DNA from: UBA2965 sp036526135
GTDB taxonomy: Bacteria; Pseudomonadota; Gammaproteobacteria; Pseudomonadales; Azotimanducaceae
Assembly: GCA_036526135.1 (NCBI GenBank)
Contig: DATCZA010000017.1
Location: forward strand, 248,001-312,000
Length of the DNA stretch: 64,000 nt
Direction of reading: 5' to 3'
The notes under the pieces were generated by a model. It ran no database searches. It was not told the DNA's origin and saw nothing but the letters and a program-made list of their open reading frames with translations. Shown here piece after piece: positions 8,380-17,902 of this stretch (position 1 is its first letter; each line of letters begins with the position of its first letter). The position numbers and the translations under genes are program-made.

Positions 8380-9251
8380 AGGGCTGGCTCATCCTTGCCC
8401 TGCTGCGGGCAACGAGCATCCTGCCGTTGGCGGCGGCCCGGGCGCTGGCAAGGGCCGCTGCCGCGGCCGCCCTGACACTCGACGTCCGCGCCGCCCGCAC
8501 GACCCGAATCAACGTCGCGCTTTGCTTTCCGGAGCTTGGTCCCGAAGAGCAGGCTCGGCTGGTGCGCGATAGCCTCGCGCACTCGGCAAGCGTCGTCACG
8601 GAGGCCGGACCGCTTTACCATTGGCCCCGGGCGCGTTGGCAAACCCGCTTGACGCTCGTGGGAGATGAGCTATTCAACGAAGCAATGGCGTCCGGTCGAG
8701 GCGTTCTGCTGCTCGGTCCCCATTTCGGCAACTGGGAGGCGCTGCCTCTGTTTCTCGGCCGCTACGCGGTCACCGGGCTCTACGACCCGCCCCGAATCTC
8801 CGCTCTGGAAAAAACCGTGAGGGCTGCCAGGGAAAGAAACGGCATGCGATTGCTGCCCATCGATGCCCGTGGGCTGCGCGGGGTGTATCAGGCGCTCAGC
8901 GCCGGCTCCGCCGCGGGCATTCTTCCCGACCAGGTTCCGGGCCGGAACGCGGGTGTGTACGCCCCCTTCTTTGGTCACCCCGCGCTGACCATGACCCTGG
9001 CTCACCGGCTCATCCGGCGGACCCGGCCCGTCGTGCTGCTTGTCGCGGCCAGACGGGTAAGCGGCGGCTTCCGGATCGAATTTCACGCCGCGCCCCCGGA
9101 CATCCTCGCGCCGGATCCCGAGACTTCAGCGGCTGCCATGAACTCGGCCATCGAGTCGCTCGTCCGCACCGACCCGTCCCAGTACCAGTGGGAGTACAAG
9201 CGATTCAGGCGGCAACCCGCAGGAGTTGCGGATCCCTATCGCGTCGGGTAA
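8343..9251 (+). CDS. Lipid A biosynthesis (LpxL/HtrB-type) acyltransferase
   Basis: Adds a secondary acyl chain to lipid A at the inner membrane. The protein of about 302 residues has an N-terminal hydrophobic anchor (LILALLRATSILPL) and the HX4E catalytic motif as HFGNWE near residue 125. It also has the DQVPGRNAGVYAPFFG segment typical of LpxL, and ends near SQYQWEYKRF as family members do. The start is uncertain: GTG at 8343 or TTG at 8367, both inside the 3' end of tag. Which acyl position it modifies cannot be told from sequence. Confidence 0.88.
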   Translation: MRRCLDGPLRRLKGWLILALLRATSILPLAAARALARAAAAAALTLDVRAARTTRINVALCFPELGPEEQARLVRDSLAHSASVVTEAGPLYHWPRARWQTRLTLVGDELFNEAMASGRGVLLLGPHFGNWEALPLFLGRYAVTGLYDPPRISALEKTVRAARERNGMRLLPIDARGLRGVYQALSAGSAAGILPDQVPGRNAGVYAPFFGHPALTMTLAHRLIRRTRPVVLLVAARRVSGGFRIEFHAAPPDILAPDPETSAAAMNSAIESLVRTDPSQYQWEYKRFRRQPAGVADPYRVG

Positions 9252-9260
9252 CCGGGCGCT

Positions 9261-10706
9261 TCAGCGGCGCCAGAAGGCTGGGGTCATCAGAACGAGCAGC
9301 GTGAAGATCTCCAGTCGGCCCAGCAGCATCGCGAAGATCAGCAACCACTTCACCGATACGGGGAGCGCGGCGTAGTTGAGCGCCACCTCGCCGAGGCCGG
9401 GCCCCAGGTTATTCAGGCAGGCGCCCACCGCCGAGAAGGCGGTGAGGAAATCCAGATCGGAGATCAGCATCAGGCAGGCGACCATGGCCAGAAAGATGAT
9501 CACGTAAAACGAAAAGAACCCCCAGACGGCGTCGACGACACGGTCGGGGACGCGATGTCGGCCCAGCTTGATGGGGAATACGCCCTGGGGGTGTATGAGC
9601 CGGCGGATCTCGCGAATGCCCTGGCGGTAGATGAGCAACACGCGGATCATTTTGACCCCGCCCGCCGTCGAGCCGGCGCACCCTCCGGCGAACGCGGCGA
9701 ACATCAGCAGGACGGGCGCGGCCGAGGGCCAGACGCTGAAGTCCTGGGTGGTAAAACCGGTGGTCGTCGCGATGGATACGGCCTGAAAGAGGCCGTCCCG
9801 CCACGGGGACTCCGTGGCGTCCGGATAGCTTGCGAGAATGGCGCAGACCAGCGCCGCGACTCCTACCAGAACGATCAGGTAGAGACGAACCTCCGCGTCA
9901 CGCGTGTACAGAAACGGGTTGCGTCGGTTCCATGCCATGAAGTGCAGGCCGAAATTGATCCCGGCGAGAATCATGAAGAAGATGGCCACTCCTTCCACGG
10001 CCGCGCTGTCGAAGTGGCCGATGCTGGCGTCGTGGGTCGAGAAGCCGCCGATGGCGACGGTGGAAAAGCTGTGGCAAAGGGCGTCGAAGGCGTCCATCCC
10101 GGCGGCGTAGTAAGCGAGCGCGCAGGATGCCGTGATGCCGACGTAGAGATACCACAGGGCCTTCGCCGTCTCGGTGATGCGCGGCGTTAGCTTGGCATCC
10201 TTGACCGGCCCCGGGGACTCGGCGCGATACAGCTGCATGCCGCCGATGCCCAGCATGGGAAGGATCGCCACCGCGAGAACGATGATCCCCATACCGCCGA
10301 GCCACTGAAGCAGCTGCCGGTAGAAAAGGATGGAACGGGGGAGCTCGTCGAGCCCGGTCAGGACCGTCGCCCCGGTGGTCGTCAGCCCCGACAGCGACTC
10401 GAAAGCGGCGTCGGTGAAAGACGCATCGACGCTCTCGGCCAGGTAGATGGGGATTGCCCCGAACAGGCCGAGACCCAGGTAGAAGAGCACGGTGATGAGA
10501 AACCCGTCGCCGCTTCGCAACTCGCGCCGGGACCGTGCGACCAGGGTCAGCGCCAGGCCCGAAATCAGGGTGATGGCGAAAGCCAGGGCAAACGTGCGGG
10601 TGGTGCTCTCCCCGTAGTAGACGGCCACCACCACGGGCAGCAGGAGCGCAATGCTGAACAGCATCAGCAGCGTTCCGGTCACTCGGAGAATGACGGAGAA
10701 ATGCAT
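9261..10706 (-). CDS. trkH: Trk system potassium uptake membrane protein TrkH
   Basis: Potassium-translocating subunit of the Trk/Ktr-type uptake system. The 481 residues carry about ten membrane segments and four pore-loop filters: TTTGATVLTG, VAIGGFSTHD, TTTGFTTQDF and ACLNNLGPG. It also has the WLGGMGIIVLAVAILP motif typical of TrkH. Its ATG overlaps the trkA stop by one base (TGATG), so TrkH and its regulator TrkA are coupled. The gene is convergent with the lipid A acyltransferase across 9 bp. Confidence 0.97.
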   Translation of the reverse strand: MHFSVILRVTGTLLMLFSIALLLPVVVAVYYGESTTRTFALAFAITLISGLALTLVARSRRELRSGDGFLITVLFYLGLGLFGAIPIYLAESVDASFTDAAFESLSGLTTTGATVLTGLDELPRSILFYRQLLQWLGGMGIIVLAVAILPMLGIGGMQLYRAESPGPVKDAKLTPRITETAKALWYLYVGITASCALAYYAAGMDAFDALCHSFSTVAIGGFSTHDASIGHFDSAAVEGVAIFFMILAGINFGLHFMAWNRRNPFLYTRDAEVRLYLIVLVGVAALVCAILASYPDATESPWRDGLFQAVSIATTTGFTTQDFSVWPSAAPVLLMFAAFAGGCAGSTAGGVKMIRVLLIYRQGIREIRRLIHPQGVFPIKLGRHRVPDRVVDAVWGFFSFYVIIFLAMVACLMLISDLDFLTAFSAVGACLNNLGPGLGEVALNYAALPVSVKWLLIFAMLLGRLEIFTLLVLMTPAFWRR

Positions 10707-12079
10707 CAGAAAAAGGTCAGCCCGACCTGGAACAGCCGTTCCACCGCCGCCACCTGACGCTTGTCCGCCAGAAACAGGATCACGTGGTCGTCGGGCTCCA
10801 CCACCACGTCGTCACGGCCGACGAAAACTTCCTTGCCCCGGACCACGGCGCCGATGGACGCGCCGGTCGGCAGGTCGACATCCCCGATCGCCCGGCCAAC
10901 CACCTTGGAGTTTTTCGCGTCGCCGTGGGCGATGGCCTCGATGGCTTCTGCAGCACCGCGGCGCAGGCTGTGCACCTTGACCACGTCGGCCCGTCGCACG
11001 TGGGTCAGGAGCTCGCTGGTGGTGGCCTGCTGAGGCGAGATGGCGATGTCGATGTCGCCGCCCTGCATCAGGTCGACGTAGGCGGGCTTGCCGATGAGCG
11101 TGATCACCTGTCGGACCCCGAGCCGTTTGGCCAGCAACGAGGACATGATGTTGACCTCGTCGTCGTTGGTGACGGCGCAGAAGGCGTCGCACTGCTCGAT
11201 GTTCTCCTCCAGCAGAAGCTCCCGGTCGGTGGCGTCGATGTTGAGGACCACGGACCGGTCGAGAACCTCGGCCAGCTCCTCGCAGCGGCGGGCGTTCTGC
11301 TCCAACACCTTCACCGAGAAGTAAGGCTCGATGCTCTGGGCAAGCTTGACGCCGATGTTGCCCCCGCCGGCGATCATCACGCGCTTGAAGGGCCGCTCCA
11401 CCCGCCTGAGCTCGCTCATCACGGCGTTGATGTGCTCGGCGGCAGCGATGAAGAAGACCTCGTCGTCTGCCTCGATCACCGTGTTGCCCTCGGGCGTGAT
11501 GGCGCGACCGCGACGGAAGATGGCCGCCACGCGGGTGTCTATGTTCGGCATGTGCTGGCGGAGAAAGCGAAGCTCCTGACCGACCAGGGGGCCGCCGTAG
11601 TACGCCTTCACGGCCACCAGCTGGACTCTGTCGTCGGCGAACCCGAGAACCTGAAGCGCTCCGGGGTGCTCGAGCAGCTGTCGGATGTTTTCTGTGACGA
11701 CCTCCTCTGGGTTGATCAGCACGTCGATGGGCATGTGCTCCCCGCTGAAGAACCCTTCCCCCTTCAGATATGCTGACGAGCGAACCCGCGCGATTTTCTG
11801 CGGCGTTCGAAACAGGGAGTAGCAGACCTGGCAGGCGACCATGTTGACCTCGTCGCTGGAGGTCACCGCAATCAGCATGTCGGCGTCGTCGGCGCCGGCC
11901 TTGCGCAGCACGTCCGGGTGGCTCGCGGACCCGAAGACGGTCTTGATGTCCAGCTTGGTCTGCAGCTCCTCGAGGGCTTCGATGTTGTTGTCGACCAGCG
12001 TGATGTCGATGGATTCCTTGGCGAGGTTCTCGGCCAGCGTTCCGCCCACCTGCCCCGCTCCGAGAATGAGAATCTTCAT
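10706..12079 (-). CDS. trkA: Trk system potassium uptake regulator TrkA
   Basis: Peripheral cytoplasmic protein that gates TrkH in response to NAD(H) or ATP. The 457 residues form two tandem RCK units, each with a Rossmann dinucleotide motif (GAGQVGGTLA near 7 and GGGNIGVKLA near 239) and a TrkA-C domain. The length matches E. coli TrkA (458). It sits between rsmB and trkH on the minus strand. The rsmB-trkA neighbourhood is conserved in Pseudomonas and enterics. Confidence 0.97.
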   Translation of the reverse strand: MKILILGAGQVGGTLAENLAKESIDITLVDNNIEALEELQTKLDIKTVFGSASHPDVLRKAGADDADMLIAVTSSDEVNMVACQVCYSLFRTPQKIARVRSSAYLKGEGFFSGEHMPIDVLINPEEVVTENIRQLLEHPGALQVLGFADDRVQLVAVKAYYGGPLVGQELRFLRQHMPNIDTRVAAIFRRGRAITPEGNTVIEADDEVFFIAAAEHINAVMSELRRVERPFKRVMIAGGGNIGVKLAQSIEPYFSVKVLEQNARRCEELAEVLDRSVVLNIDATDRELLLEENIEQCDAFCAVTNDDEVNIMSSLLAKRLGVRQVITLIGKPAYVDLMQGGDIDIAISPQQATTSELLTHVRRADVVKVHSLRRGAAEAIEAIAHGDAKNSKVVGRAIGDVDLPTGASIGAVVRGKEVFVGRDDVVVEPDDHVILFLADKRQVAAVERLFQVGLTFF

Positions 12080-12092
12080 GTTGGCTGCCTTG

Positions 12093-13379
12093 TTACACCC
12101 GCTTGGTCAGAAGAGCGTAGTAGAACCCGTCGGTGCGGCTGTCGGTGGGCAGAAGCTGCCACCCGTGAGCCCTGACCACGCCGGTAGCCAGCGACAGAGG
12201 GCGGGCCTCGGCATCGTCAGCCGCTTTGAGGAACGCCCCGATCACCTCATCGTTCTCTTCCGCAAACAGCGAGCACGTGCAGTAAAGAAGGTTACCGCCG
12301 GGGCGCAGGGTCTGCCACAGGTTAGTCAGCAGCCGTCCCTGCAGTCGGGCGTAGTCGTCGAGGTCCGAGGCTGCCCGCAGGAGCCTTATGTCGGGGTGCC
12401 GGCGCAGGGTCCCGCTGCCCGTGCAGGGGGCGTCCAGCAGGACCCGATCGAAGGGCTGGCCATCCCACCACCTCAGGTCCGTGGCATCCCCCTGCTGGGC
12501 GTTCACGTTGTGATGGAGGCGAGCGGCCTCGGCTTCGAGCCGTTCCAGGCGTGCCGTGGAGGTGTCGATGGCCAGGGTGGCCGCGTCCGGGAACCGCTCG
12601 ACCAGGTGGAAGAGCTTTCCGCCCGGGGCCGCGCAGGCGTCGAGCACCCTGGACCCCGTCTCCGGAGCCAGGATGTCTGCGGCGAATCCGGCGCCCGCGT
12701 CCTGGATGGCCGCCAGCCCATCGTCGAAGCCTGGCAGCCGGGCCGTCGGCATGGCCGCCGTCAGAATGATGAACTCGTCCTGAAAGCCCTCCGAGAAGGC
12801 GATGCCGGAATCCGCGAGCCGCTGTCGGTAGCCGTCCGTCGCGACGAGTCTCCTGTTGATGCGAACGCACATGGGCGCACGGCCCATGTTGGCGCAGAAG
12901 ATGGCGCCCGCCCGGTCCGGAAAGTCTCGACGAATTCGTTCAGCCATCCAGGCCGGATGCTCCGAAGCATCCGAACAATCGTTCGGCAGACCCTTTCGCT
13001 GGATGTGGCGGAGAACGGCGTTGACCAGACCCGTAGCCCAGGGCTTGCGAAGCGCCCGGCACCCGGCGACCGTCTCGTTGATGGCGGCGTGGTCCGGTAC
13101 GCGGGCGTATGCCAGTTGGTAAGCGCCCACTAACATTAAACAGTAGACGTCCCGATGCTTGTTCGCCAGAGGCTTGCGCAGCGCCTTGTCCACACCGCGT
13201 TGCAGGCAGAAAACGTGTCGCAGGGTGCCGTAGAACGTGTCGCGGACCTGCGGTGTGGACGGGATGCGCTCCAGAGCCTGATCGGACGTCTGCTTGTCCC
13301 TGAGCACGGCGAGCAGCAGGCGCGACGCCGTGGCCGGAGCGCCTTCAGCTGGGCTGGGCAAGCTTTGTGCCTTCTTCAA
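12093..13379 (-). CDS. rsmB: 16S rRNA (cytosine(967)-C(5))-methyltransferase RsmB
   Basis: Methylates C967 of 16S rRNA using SAM. The 428-residue protein has an N-terminal NusB-like RNA-binding domain (about 15-150) and a C-terminal Rossmann methyltransferase domain. The latter has the SAM motif DACAAPGGK, the LDAPCTGSGTLRRHPD motif and the catalytic YCTCSLF cysteine. The TTG start lies 35 bp inside the 3' end of fmt; an in-frame TTG at 13361 is an alternative. The def-fmt-rsmB-trkA order is a conserved gammaproteobacterial operon. Confidence 0.96.
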   Translation of the reverse strand: MKKAQSLPSPAEGAPATASRLLLAVLRDKQTSDQALERIPSTPQVRDTFYGTLRHVFCLQRGVDKALRKPLANKHRDVYCLMLVGAYQLAYARVPDHAAINETVAGCRALRKPWATGLVNAVLRHIQRKGLPNDCSDASEHPAWMAERIRRDFPDRAGAIFCANMGRAPMCVRINRRLVATDGYRQRLADSGIAFSEGFQDEFIILTAAMPTARLPGFDDGLAAIQDAGAGFAADILAPETGSRVLDACAAPGGKLFHLVERFPDAATLAIDTSTARLERLEAEAARLHHNVNAQQGDATDLRWWDGQPFDRVLLDAPCTGSGTLRRHPDIRLLRAASDLDDYARLQGRLLTNLWQTLRPGGNLLYCTCSLFAEENDEVIGAFLKAADDAEARPLSLATGVVRAHGWQLLPTDSRTDGFYYALLTKRV

Positions 13380-14310
13380 AATAGGCGGCGTAGCCGTTGA
13401 CAGCGTCGGCTGCGGACAGGGGACGCCCGCGCCCGCGATCGAGTTGCACGGACTGGATGACCAGGGTGCTCTCCCTGCAGGAGACGCGGATACCGTTCCT
13501 GTCAGCGGAGACGATCCTTCCGGGTTCCCCGCCAGGGTCCCGGATCGCCCGCGCCTGGAGAATGCGGATGCGCAGGTCGCCGGAGGCGCAGGTGGCGGGC
13601 AATCTTGGATTCAGAGCTCGGATCTGGCGCTCGATCGCTTCGGCGGGGCGGTTCCAGTCGATGCTGGCATCGGCCGGCGTCAGCTTGTGGGCGTACGTCG
13701 CCCCGGCCTCATCCTGGGGCGTGGGGTCGAGGCTGCCCAGATTCCCCAGGCAGTCCAGCAGGCAGCGGGCGCCAAGCCGCGCCAGCGTTGCTTCGAGCTC
13801 GCCGCCGGTGGTTGCGCTTTCGATGGGGCACCTCTCCTGCTCGATGATCGGGCCGGTGTCCAGACCGGCGTCCATCTGCATGATGGTAACCCCCGTCTCC
13901 TCGTCCCCCGCCATGATGGCTCGCTCGACCGGCGCGGCCCCGCGCCAGCGCGGCAGCAGCGAGGCGTGAACGTTCATGCACCCGTACCTGGGCGCGCTCA
14001 GGATGGCCTGGGGGAGGATCAGTCCATATGCAGCTACCACCAGCGTGTCGAGCTCAAGCCCCGCCAGATCCGCCGCGGCCCCGGTCTCCCTCAGCGTGGC
14101 CGGCTGGCGGGTCTCGATGCCCTGCTTCGCGGCCAGGGCCTTGACGGGGCTCGGGAGCGCCTTGCGGCCACGACCGGAGCGCCGATCGGGCTGGGTGTAC
14201 ACGACCACCGGCGAGTGGCCGGCCGTGACGAGCGCTTGGAGGATGGCGGCCGCGAACTCGGGTGTGCCTGCAAACCCAAGGCGCGGCGCGCTGCCGCCCG
14301 CCCTGGTCAT
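13345..14310 (-). CDS. fmt: Methionyl-tRNA formyltransferase
   Basis: Formylates initiator Met-tRNA using 10-formyltetrahydrofolate. The 321 residues show an N-terminal formyltransferase Rossmann domain starting RLGFAGTPEFAAAIL, the SLLPRWRGAAPVERAI loop with the catalytic region, GVTIMQMDAGLDTGP, and the C-terminal OB-like domain. The start at 14310 is chosen because it overlaps the def stop as ATGA and fits the usual N-terminus. A longer reading would begin inside def. Def later removes the formyl group this enzyme adds. Confidence 0.97.
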   Translation of the reverse strand: MTRAGGSAPRLGFAGTPEFAAAILQALVTAGHSPVVVYTQPDRRSGRGRKALPSPVKALAAKQGIETRQPATLRETGAAADLAGLELDTLVVAAYGLILPQAILSAPRYGCMNVHASLLPRWRGAAPVERAIMAGDEETGVTIMQMDAGLDTGPIIEQERCPIESATTGGELEATLARLGARCLLDCLGNLGSLDPTPQDEAGATYAHKLTPADASIDWNRPAEAIERQIRALNPRLPATCASGDLRIRILQARAIRDPGGEPGRIVSADRNGIRVSCRESTLVIQSVQLDRGRGRPLSAADAVNGYAAYFEEGTKLAQPS

Positions 14311-14810
14311 GCGCGGACGCGGCGTTGTTTGTCCAGCTTTTTGCGAATCCGCGTGCGCTTCAGGTTGGACAGGTAATCCACGAAGAGCTTGCCCTCCAGG
14401 TGGTCGCATTCATGCTGGATGCAGACGGCCAGCATGCCCTGGGCCTCGAGCGTAAAGGACTGTCCATCCCTGTCGAGCGCGCTCACTATTACCTGCTCGG
14501 AGCGGATGACCGGCTCGTAGAACCCCGGAACCGACAGGCAACCCTCCTCCGACTCGATGGCGGCCCCCTGCAGCGAAAGCTCGGGATTGATGAAAACGTG
14601 CGGCTCGTCTCGGTTCTCGGAAACGTCGATCACGATGATCCGTTGGTGGACGTTGACCTGGCTGGCCGCCAGGCCAATTCCGGGAGCGGCGTACATGGTC
14701 TCGAACATGTCTTCGACCAGTTGCTGTACTTGCGCGTCCACCTCAGTCACGGGTTTGGCTTGAGTGCGCAGCCTGGGGTCGGGATATTCGAGTATGTCGA
14801 GGGTTGCCAT
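14307..14810 (-). CDS. def: Peptide deformylase
   Basis: Metalloenzyme that removes the N-formyl group from nascent proteins. The 167-residue protein has all three signature motifs: GIGLAASQ (about 45-52), EGCLSVPG with the metal-binding Cys, and QHECDHLEG with the two metal-binding His and the catalytic Glu. It is the first gene of the minus-strand def-fmt-rsmB-trkA-trkH operon. It is divergent from the LysM gene across a gap of about 300 bp. Confidence 0.98.
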   Translation of the reverse strand: MATLDILEYPDPRLRTQAKPVTEVDAQVQQLVEDMFETMYAAPGIGLAASQVNVHQRIIVIDVSENRDEPHVFINPELSLQGAAIESEEGCLSVPGFYEPVIRSEQVIVSALDRDGQSFTLEAQGMLAVCIQHECDHLEGKLFVDYLSNLKRTRIRKKLDKQRRVRA

Positions 14811-15106
14811 GGATTGTTGTAGCGCCTTTGCGGCCTATGTGATGTGTCTCTACTTCTGCTGCAATTCAGGCTGATAACATTGTGACGAGTATATGTTTTT
14901 CGCTCGGAAACCCGGCTCGGTCGCGGGCTCAAGCCTTACCCGGCGACGGTTGAGCGGATGTTAATGAGCCTTCATTTGGACTTAAAGGCCTACAACTCGA
15001 AATGGACAGCATCCGGCGGCAAGAGTTCGAAGCGAGCCAGCCTCGGCGATCCTCTTCAGGGATGCTTCCGGCACGACTAGCAGGTACAGCTAAAAGGAAA
15101 GGAATC
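14811..15106. other. Divergent intergenic region between def and the LysM gene
   Basis: About 296 bp without a credible gene. It must hold promoters for def (minus) and the LysM gene (plus), but I could not identify a convincing -35/-10 pair. A strong ribosome binding site (AAAAGGAAAGGA, about 15092-15103) sits at the right edge for the LysM gene. Confidence 0.5.
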
Positions 15107-16180
15107 ATGAGGAAACTGCGCATCATTTTCCAGGTTCTGATCGGAATCGGTCTTGGGATCTCGGCAAGCGCATGGAGTGCCACGGACGGCCTGGCTCAGT
15201 ACCTCAAGCCGGGGCATCCGGAGGTTTACACCGTGGTCAAGGGCGACACGCTGTGGGATATCAGCGGCAAGTTCCTGGATCGGCCCTGGCTTTGGCCGGA
15301 GATCTGGCGGATAAACCCCCAGATCGATAATCCCCATCTCATCTACCCGGGCGATCAGATCGCGCTCGAGTGGGTGGAGGGACAGCCCCGGTTGTCTCTG
15401 AGAAGGGGTGACGCGGCGCGAACCTACAAGATGACGCCGGCGGATTCGGTGAGCCTGCAACCGCAGATTCGCTCCACCCCGCTGGAGTCGGCCATCCCCA
15501 CCATTCGGCTGGAGGCCATTCAGGGGTTCCTGGTGCAGAATCGGGTGGTGGATCCCAAGGTTCTGTCCAGCGCGCCATACGTCGTGCAGGGCGAAAACGA
15601 GCGCCTGGTTCTGGGCGCCGGCGACCGGCTCTACGTGCGGGGCGTGCTGCCGGACAGCGAAAGCTTCAACGTCGTCCGCAAAGGGCCCCTTTATGTGGAC
15701 CCGGAGACGAAAGAGGTGCTTGGCCAGGAGGCTACCTACATCGGGCTGGGCAGGGCCGTGGCGCAGGAAGACGATATTGCCACCATGTCGCTGCAGAGCA
15801 CCCGCGAGGAAGCCCAGATCGGTGACCGAGTGCTGCCAACCGAAGAGCGGCGGGTTGACTCCACGTTCTTCCCGAGCGCGCCGGACGGGGACGTCAACGG
15901 CCAGATCATTTCCGTGTTCGGTGGCGTGACCCAGGTCGGCCAGTACGACGTGGTGGTGCTCAATCGCGGCGAGCGGGAGGGCATCGAGGTCGGCAACGTC
16001 ATGGCGATCTACAAGCGCGGCGCTCTTGTCAAGGACCGTATCGCCAATCAGACCATCCGGCTCCCCAGCGAACGGGCCGGTCTGCTGATGGTCTTCCGGG
16101 CGTTCGAGAAGCTCTCTTACGGCCTGGTGCTCGAGACCGAGCGTCCGCTCGCCGTCAACGACGAGGTACGTAATCCCTGA
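15107..16180 (+). CDS. Exported LysM domain protein
   Basis: Probably binds peptidoglycan in the periplasm. The 357 residues begin with a signal peptide (MRKLRIIFQVLIGIG to about residue 25, with SAWSA as a plausible cleavage site). A single LysM domain follows (YTVVKGDTLWDI onward, about 40-90), then a long C-terminal region of about 260 residues without a recognised fold. The start at 15107 is set by AAAAGGAAAGGA just upstream. In Pseudomonas the same protein lies between def and dprA, divergent from def. The biochemical function is unknown. Confidence 0.88.
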   Translation: MRKLRIIFQVLIGIGLGISASAWSATDGLAQYLKPGHPEVYTVVKGDTLWDISGKFLDRPWLWPEIWRINPQIDNPHLIYPGDQIALEWVEGQPRLSLRRGDAARTYKMTPADSVSLQPQIRSTPLESAIPTIRLEAIQGFLVQNRVVDPKVLSSAPYVVQGENERLVLGAGDRLYVRGVLPDSESFNVVRKGPLYVDPETKEVLGQEATYIGLGRAVAQEDDIATMSLQSTREEAQIGDRVLPTEERRVDSTFFPSAPDGDVNGQIISVFGGVTQVGQYDVVVLNRGEREGIEVGNVMAIYKRGALVKDRIANQTIRLPSERAGLLMVFRAFEKLSYGLVLETERPLAVNDEVRNP

Positions 16181-16256
16181 TTTGCGCTACGGTGCGGCGA
16201 AATCGCACCGCTGACCGGCCGCCGGGCTGACCGGCGGCAATCAGGGTCTTCAATAG

Positions 16257-16288
16257 AATCGCCCCTCAAGTCGAGGGGCGATTTTTTT
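16257..16288 (+). terminator. Rho-independent terminator after the LysM gene, abutting dprA
   Basis: An 11-bp perfect stem (16257-16267 with 16273-16283) has a five-base loop AAGTC and runs into seven T (16282-16288). It is a textbook intrinsic terminator for the LysM transcript. The dprA ATG starts at 16289, directly after the T run, and GAGGGG in the 3' arm is the only visible ribosome binding site for it. Confidence 0.92.
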
Positions 16289-17377
16289 ATGGGGGACCTG
16301 GCTGGGGACGTGGAGTCGGAGAACGCGGCGGCGGCCTGCCTTGCCATGGAGCTTGGTCGGCCGCGGGCACGGGCGGCAATCGCCGCTCATGGCAATGCGA
16401 CCTCGGCGGTCGAAGCTCGGGCAGCGTCCCGGGATTGGAACCCCCGCCTGGTACCCCAACGGCTGCTCGCGGATTGTGCCCGGCACGGGATCTCGCTGCT
16501 CGGCGGGGAGGATGCGTGCTTTCCCGAGCTGTTGCGGCACATCCCCGACCCGCCGCTTGCACTGTTCTCTCTCGGCGCGCTGCCGGGACGCGACGGGACT
16601 GCCGTTGCCGTGGTGGGCGCCAGGCGTTGCAGCCGGCTCGGCCGGGAGGTCGCCTACCAGCTCGCCCGGCAAATCGCGACGGCGGGCGTCAGGGTGGTCA
16701 GTGGGCTGGCGCTCGGTATCGATAAAGCCGCCCACGAAGGCGCGCTCGATGCCCCTGGGGCCGGTCGGACCGTTGCGGTCTTGGGCTGCGGGCTTGCCCG
16801 GATCTATCCGCGGCGCAATCAGGCCCTCGCCGAGCGCGTGGTGGGCGAGGGCGGCACATTGATCAGCGAGTACCCGCCGGAAGTGCCCCCCGCGAAGCAT
16901 CGGTTTCCCGAGCGCAACAGGCTGATCAGCGGGCTCTCCCACGGCGTGGTCGTGGTCGAGGCCGGCGATCGCAGCGGCTCTCTGATCACCGCGCGACTGG
17001 CACTCGAGCAGGGGCGGGAGGTAATGGCCGTTCCCGGACCGGTGAGCGGCGGGACGAGTCGAGGCTGCCATCGCCTGCTGCGGGAGGGGGCCGCGCTGGT
17101 GGAGTGCGCCGAGCATGTCTTCGAAGCGCTGAACCTGACCCGCCCCACCCCCGGATCCGCCGAGACGGAACAAAGGGCGGGTTTGGACCTGGGCGAGCCT
17201 CTGAACAGCGTGCTGTCGGCGGTGGAGCCTGTGACCACCACCATGGACCAGCTGGTCGCCGTCACCGGCATGGCTCCCGAGGCCCTGTCGGTGTGTCTGG
17301 TCGATCTGGAGCTCGCGGGATTTGTCGAGCGGGTCCACGAGGGTTATATTCGGCGACCTTTTTCGCCGGGGATATAA
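16289..17377 (+). CDS. dprA: DNA-processing protein DprA (Smf)
   Basis: Cytoplasmic single-strand DNA binding protein that loads RecA during natural transformation. The 362 residues have an N-terminal region with weak SAM-like character, the central Rossmann DprA domain (AVVGARRCSRLGREVAYQLA, GLALGIDKAAHEGAL, FPERNRLISGLS) and a C-terminal winged-helix domain (about 300-355). The start at 16289 directly follows a terminator; GTG seven codons in is an alternative. Its presence suggests, but does not prove, competence for DNA uptake. Confidence 0.95.
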   Translation: MGDLAGDVESENAAAACLAMELGRPRARAAIAAHGNATSAVEARAASRDWNPRLVPQRLLADCARHGISLLGGEDACFPELLRHIPDPPLALFSLGALPGRDGTAVAVVGARRCSRLGREVAYQLARQIATAGVRVVSGLALGIDKAAHEGALDAPGAGRTVAVLGCGLARIYPRRNQALAERVVGEGGTLISEYPPEVPPAKHRFPERNRLISGLSHGVVVVEAGDRSGSLITARLALEQGREVMAVPGPVSGGTSRGCHRLLREGAALVECAEHVFEALNLTRPTPGSAETEQRAGLDLGEPLNSVLSAVEPVTTTMDQLVAVTGMAPEALSVCLVDLELAGFVERVHEGYIRRPFSPGI

Positions 17378-17401
17378 ATTTCCGGCTCAGGAGGAAAAAA
17401 C

Positions 17402-17902
17402 ATGAGCTTTGTGGCCATTTTGATGGGTTCCAACTCCGACTGGCCGGTGATGCAGAGCACCACCGAGGTGCTCGGCGCCCTGGACGTGGAGTTCGAGGTG
17501 CGGGTCACCTCTGCCCACCGGACCCCGGCGGCGACCATGGAGTACGTGCAGGACGCGACCCAGCGAGGATGCGCGGTCTTCATCTGCGCCGCCGGCATGG
17601 CGGCCCATCTTGCGGGCGCCGTTGCGGCGCACACCACCCGACCGGTGATCGGGGTGCCCATCGACAGCGGCCCGCTTTCCGGATTCGACGCGTTGCTCTC
17701 CACGGTGCAGATGCCGGGCGGGATCCCGGTGGCGACCGTGGCCGTGGGCAAAGCAGGGGCGAAGAACGCCGGTTACCTGGCCGCGCAGATCCTGGGACTG
17801 GGTGATGCGGCCCTCGCCGACCGGGTCGCCTCCGAGCGGGCGGAGAACGCACGCAAAGTCCAGTCCCAGAACGAGCAGCTGCAGGAAGAACTCGGCCGCT
17901 GA
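17402..17902 (+). CDS. purE: 5-(carboxyamino)imidazole ribonucleotide mutase
   Basis: Converts N5-CAIR to CAIR in purine synthesis. The 166-residue protein has the class I PurE patterns MGSNSDWPVM (6-15), SAHRTP (38-43) and AGMAAHLAG (63-71), all part of the active site. An AGGAGGAA ribosome binding site precedes the ATG. The stop overlaps the tsaC start by one base (TGATG). purK is not next to it in this window. Confidence 0.97.
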   Translation: MSFVAILMGSNSDWPVMQSTTEVLGALDVEFEVRVTSAHRTPAATMEYVQDATQRGCAVFICAAGMAAHLAGAVAAHTTRPVIGVPIDSGPLSGFDALLSTVQMPGGIPVATVAVGKAGAKNAGYLAAQILGLGDAALADRVASERAENARKVQSQNEQLQEELGR

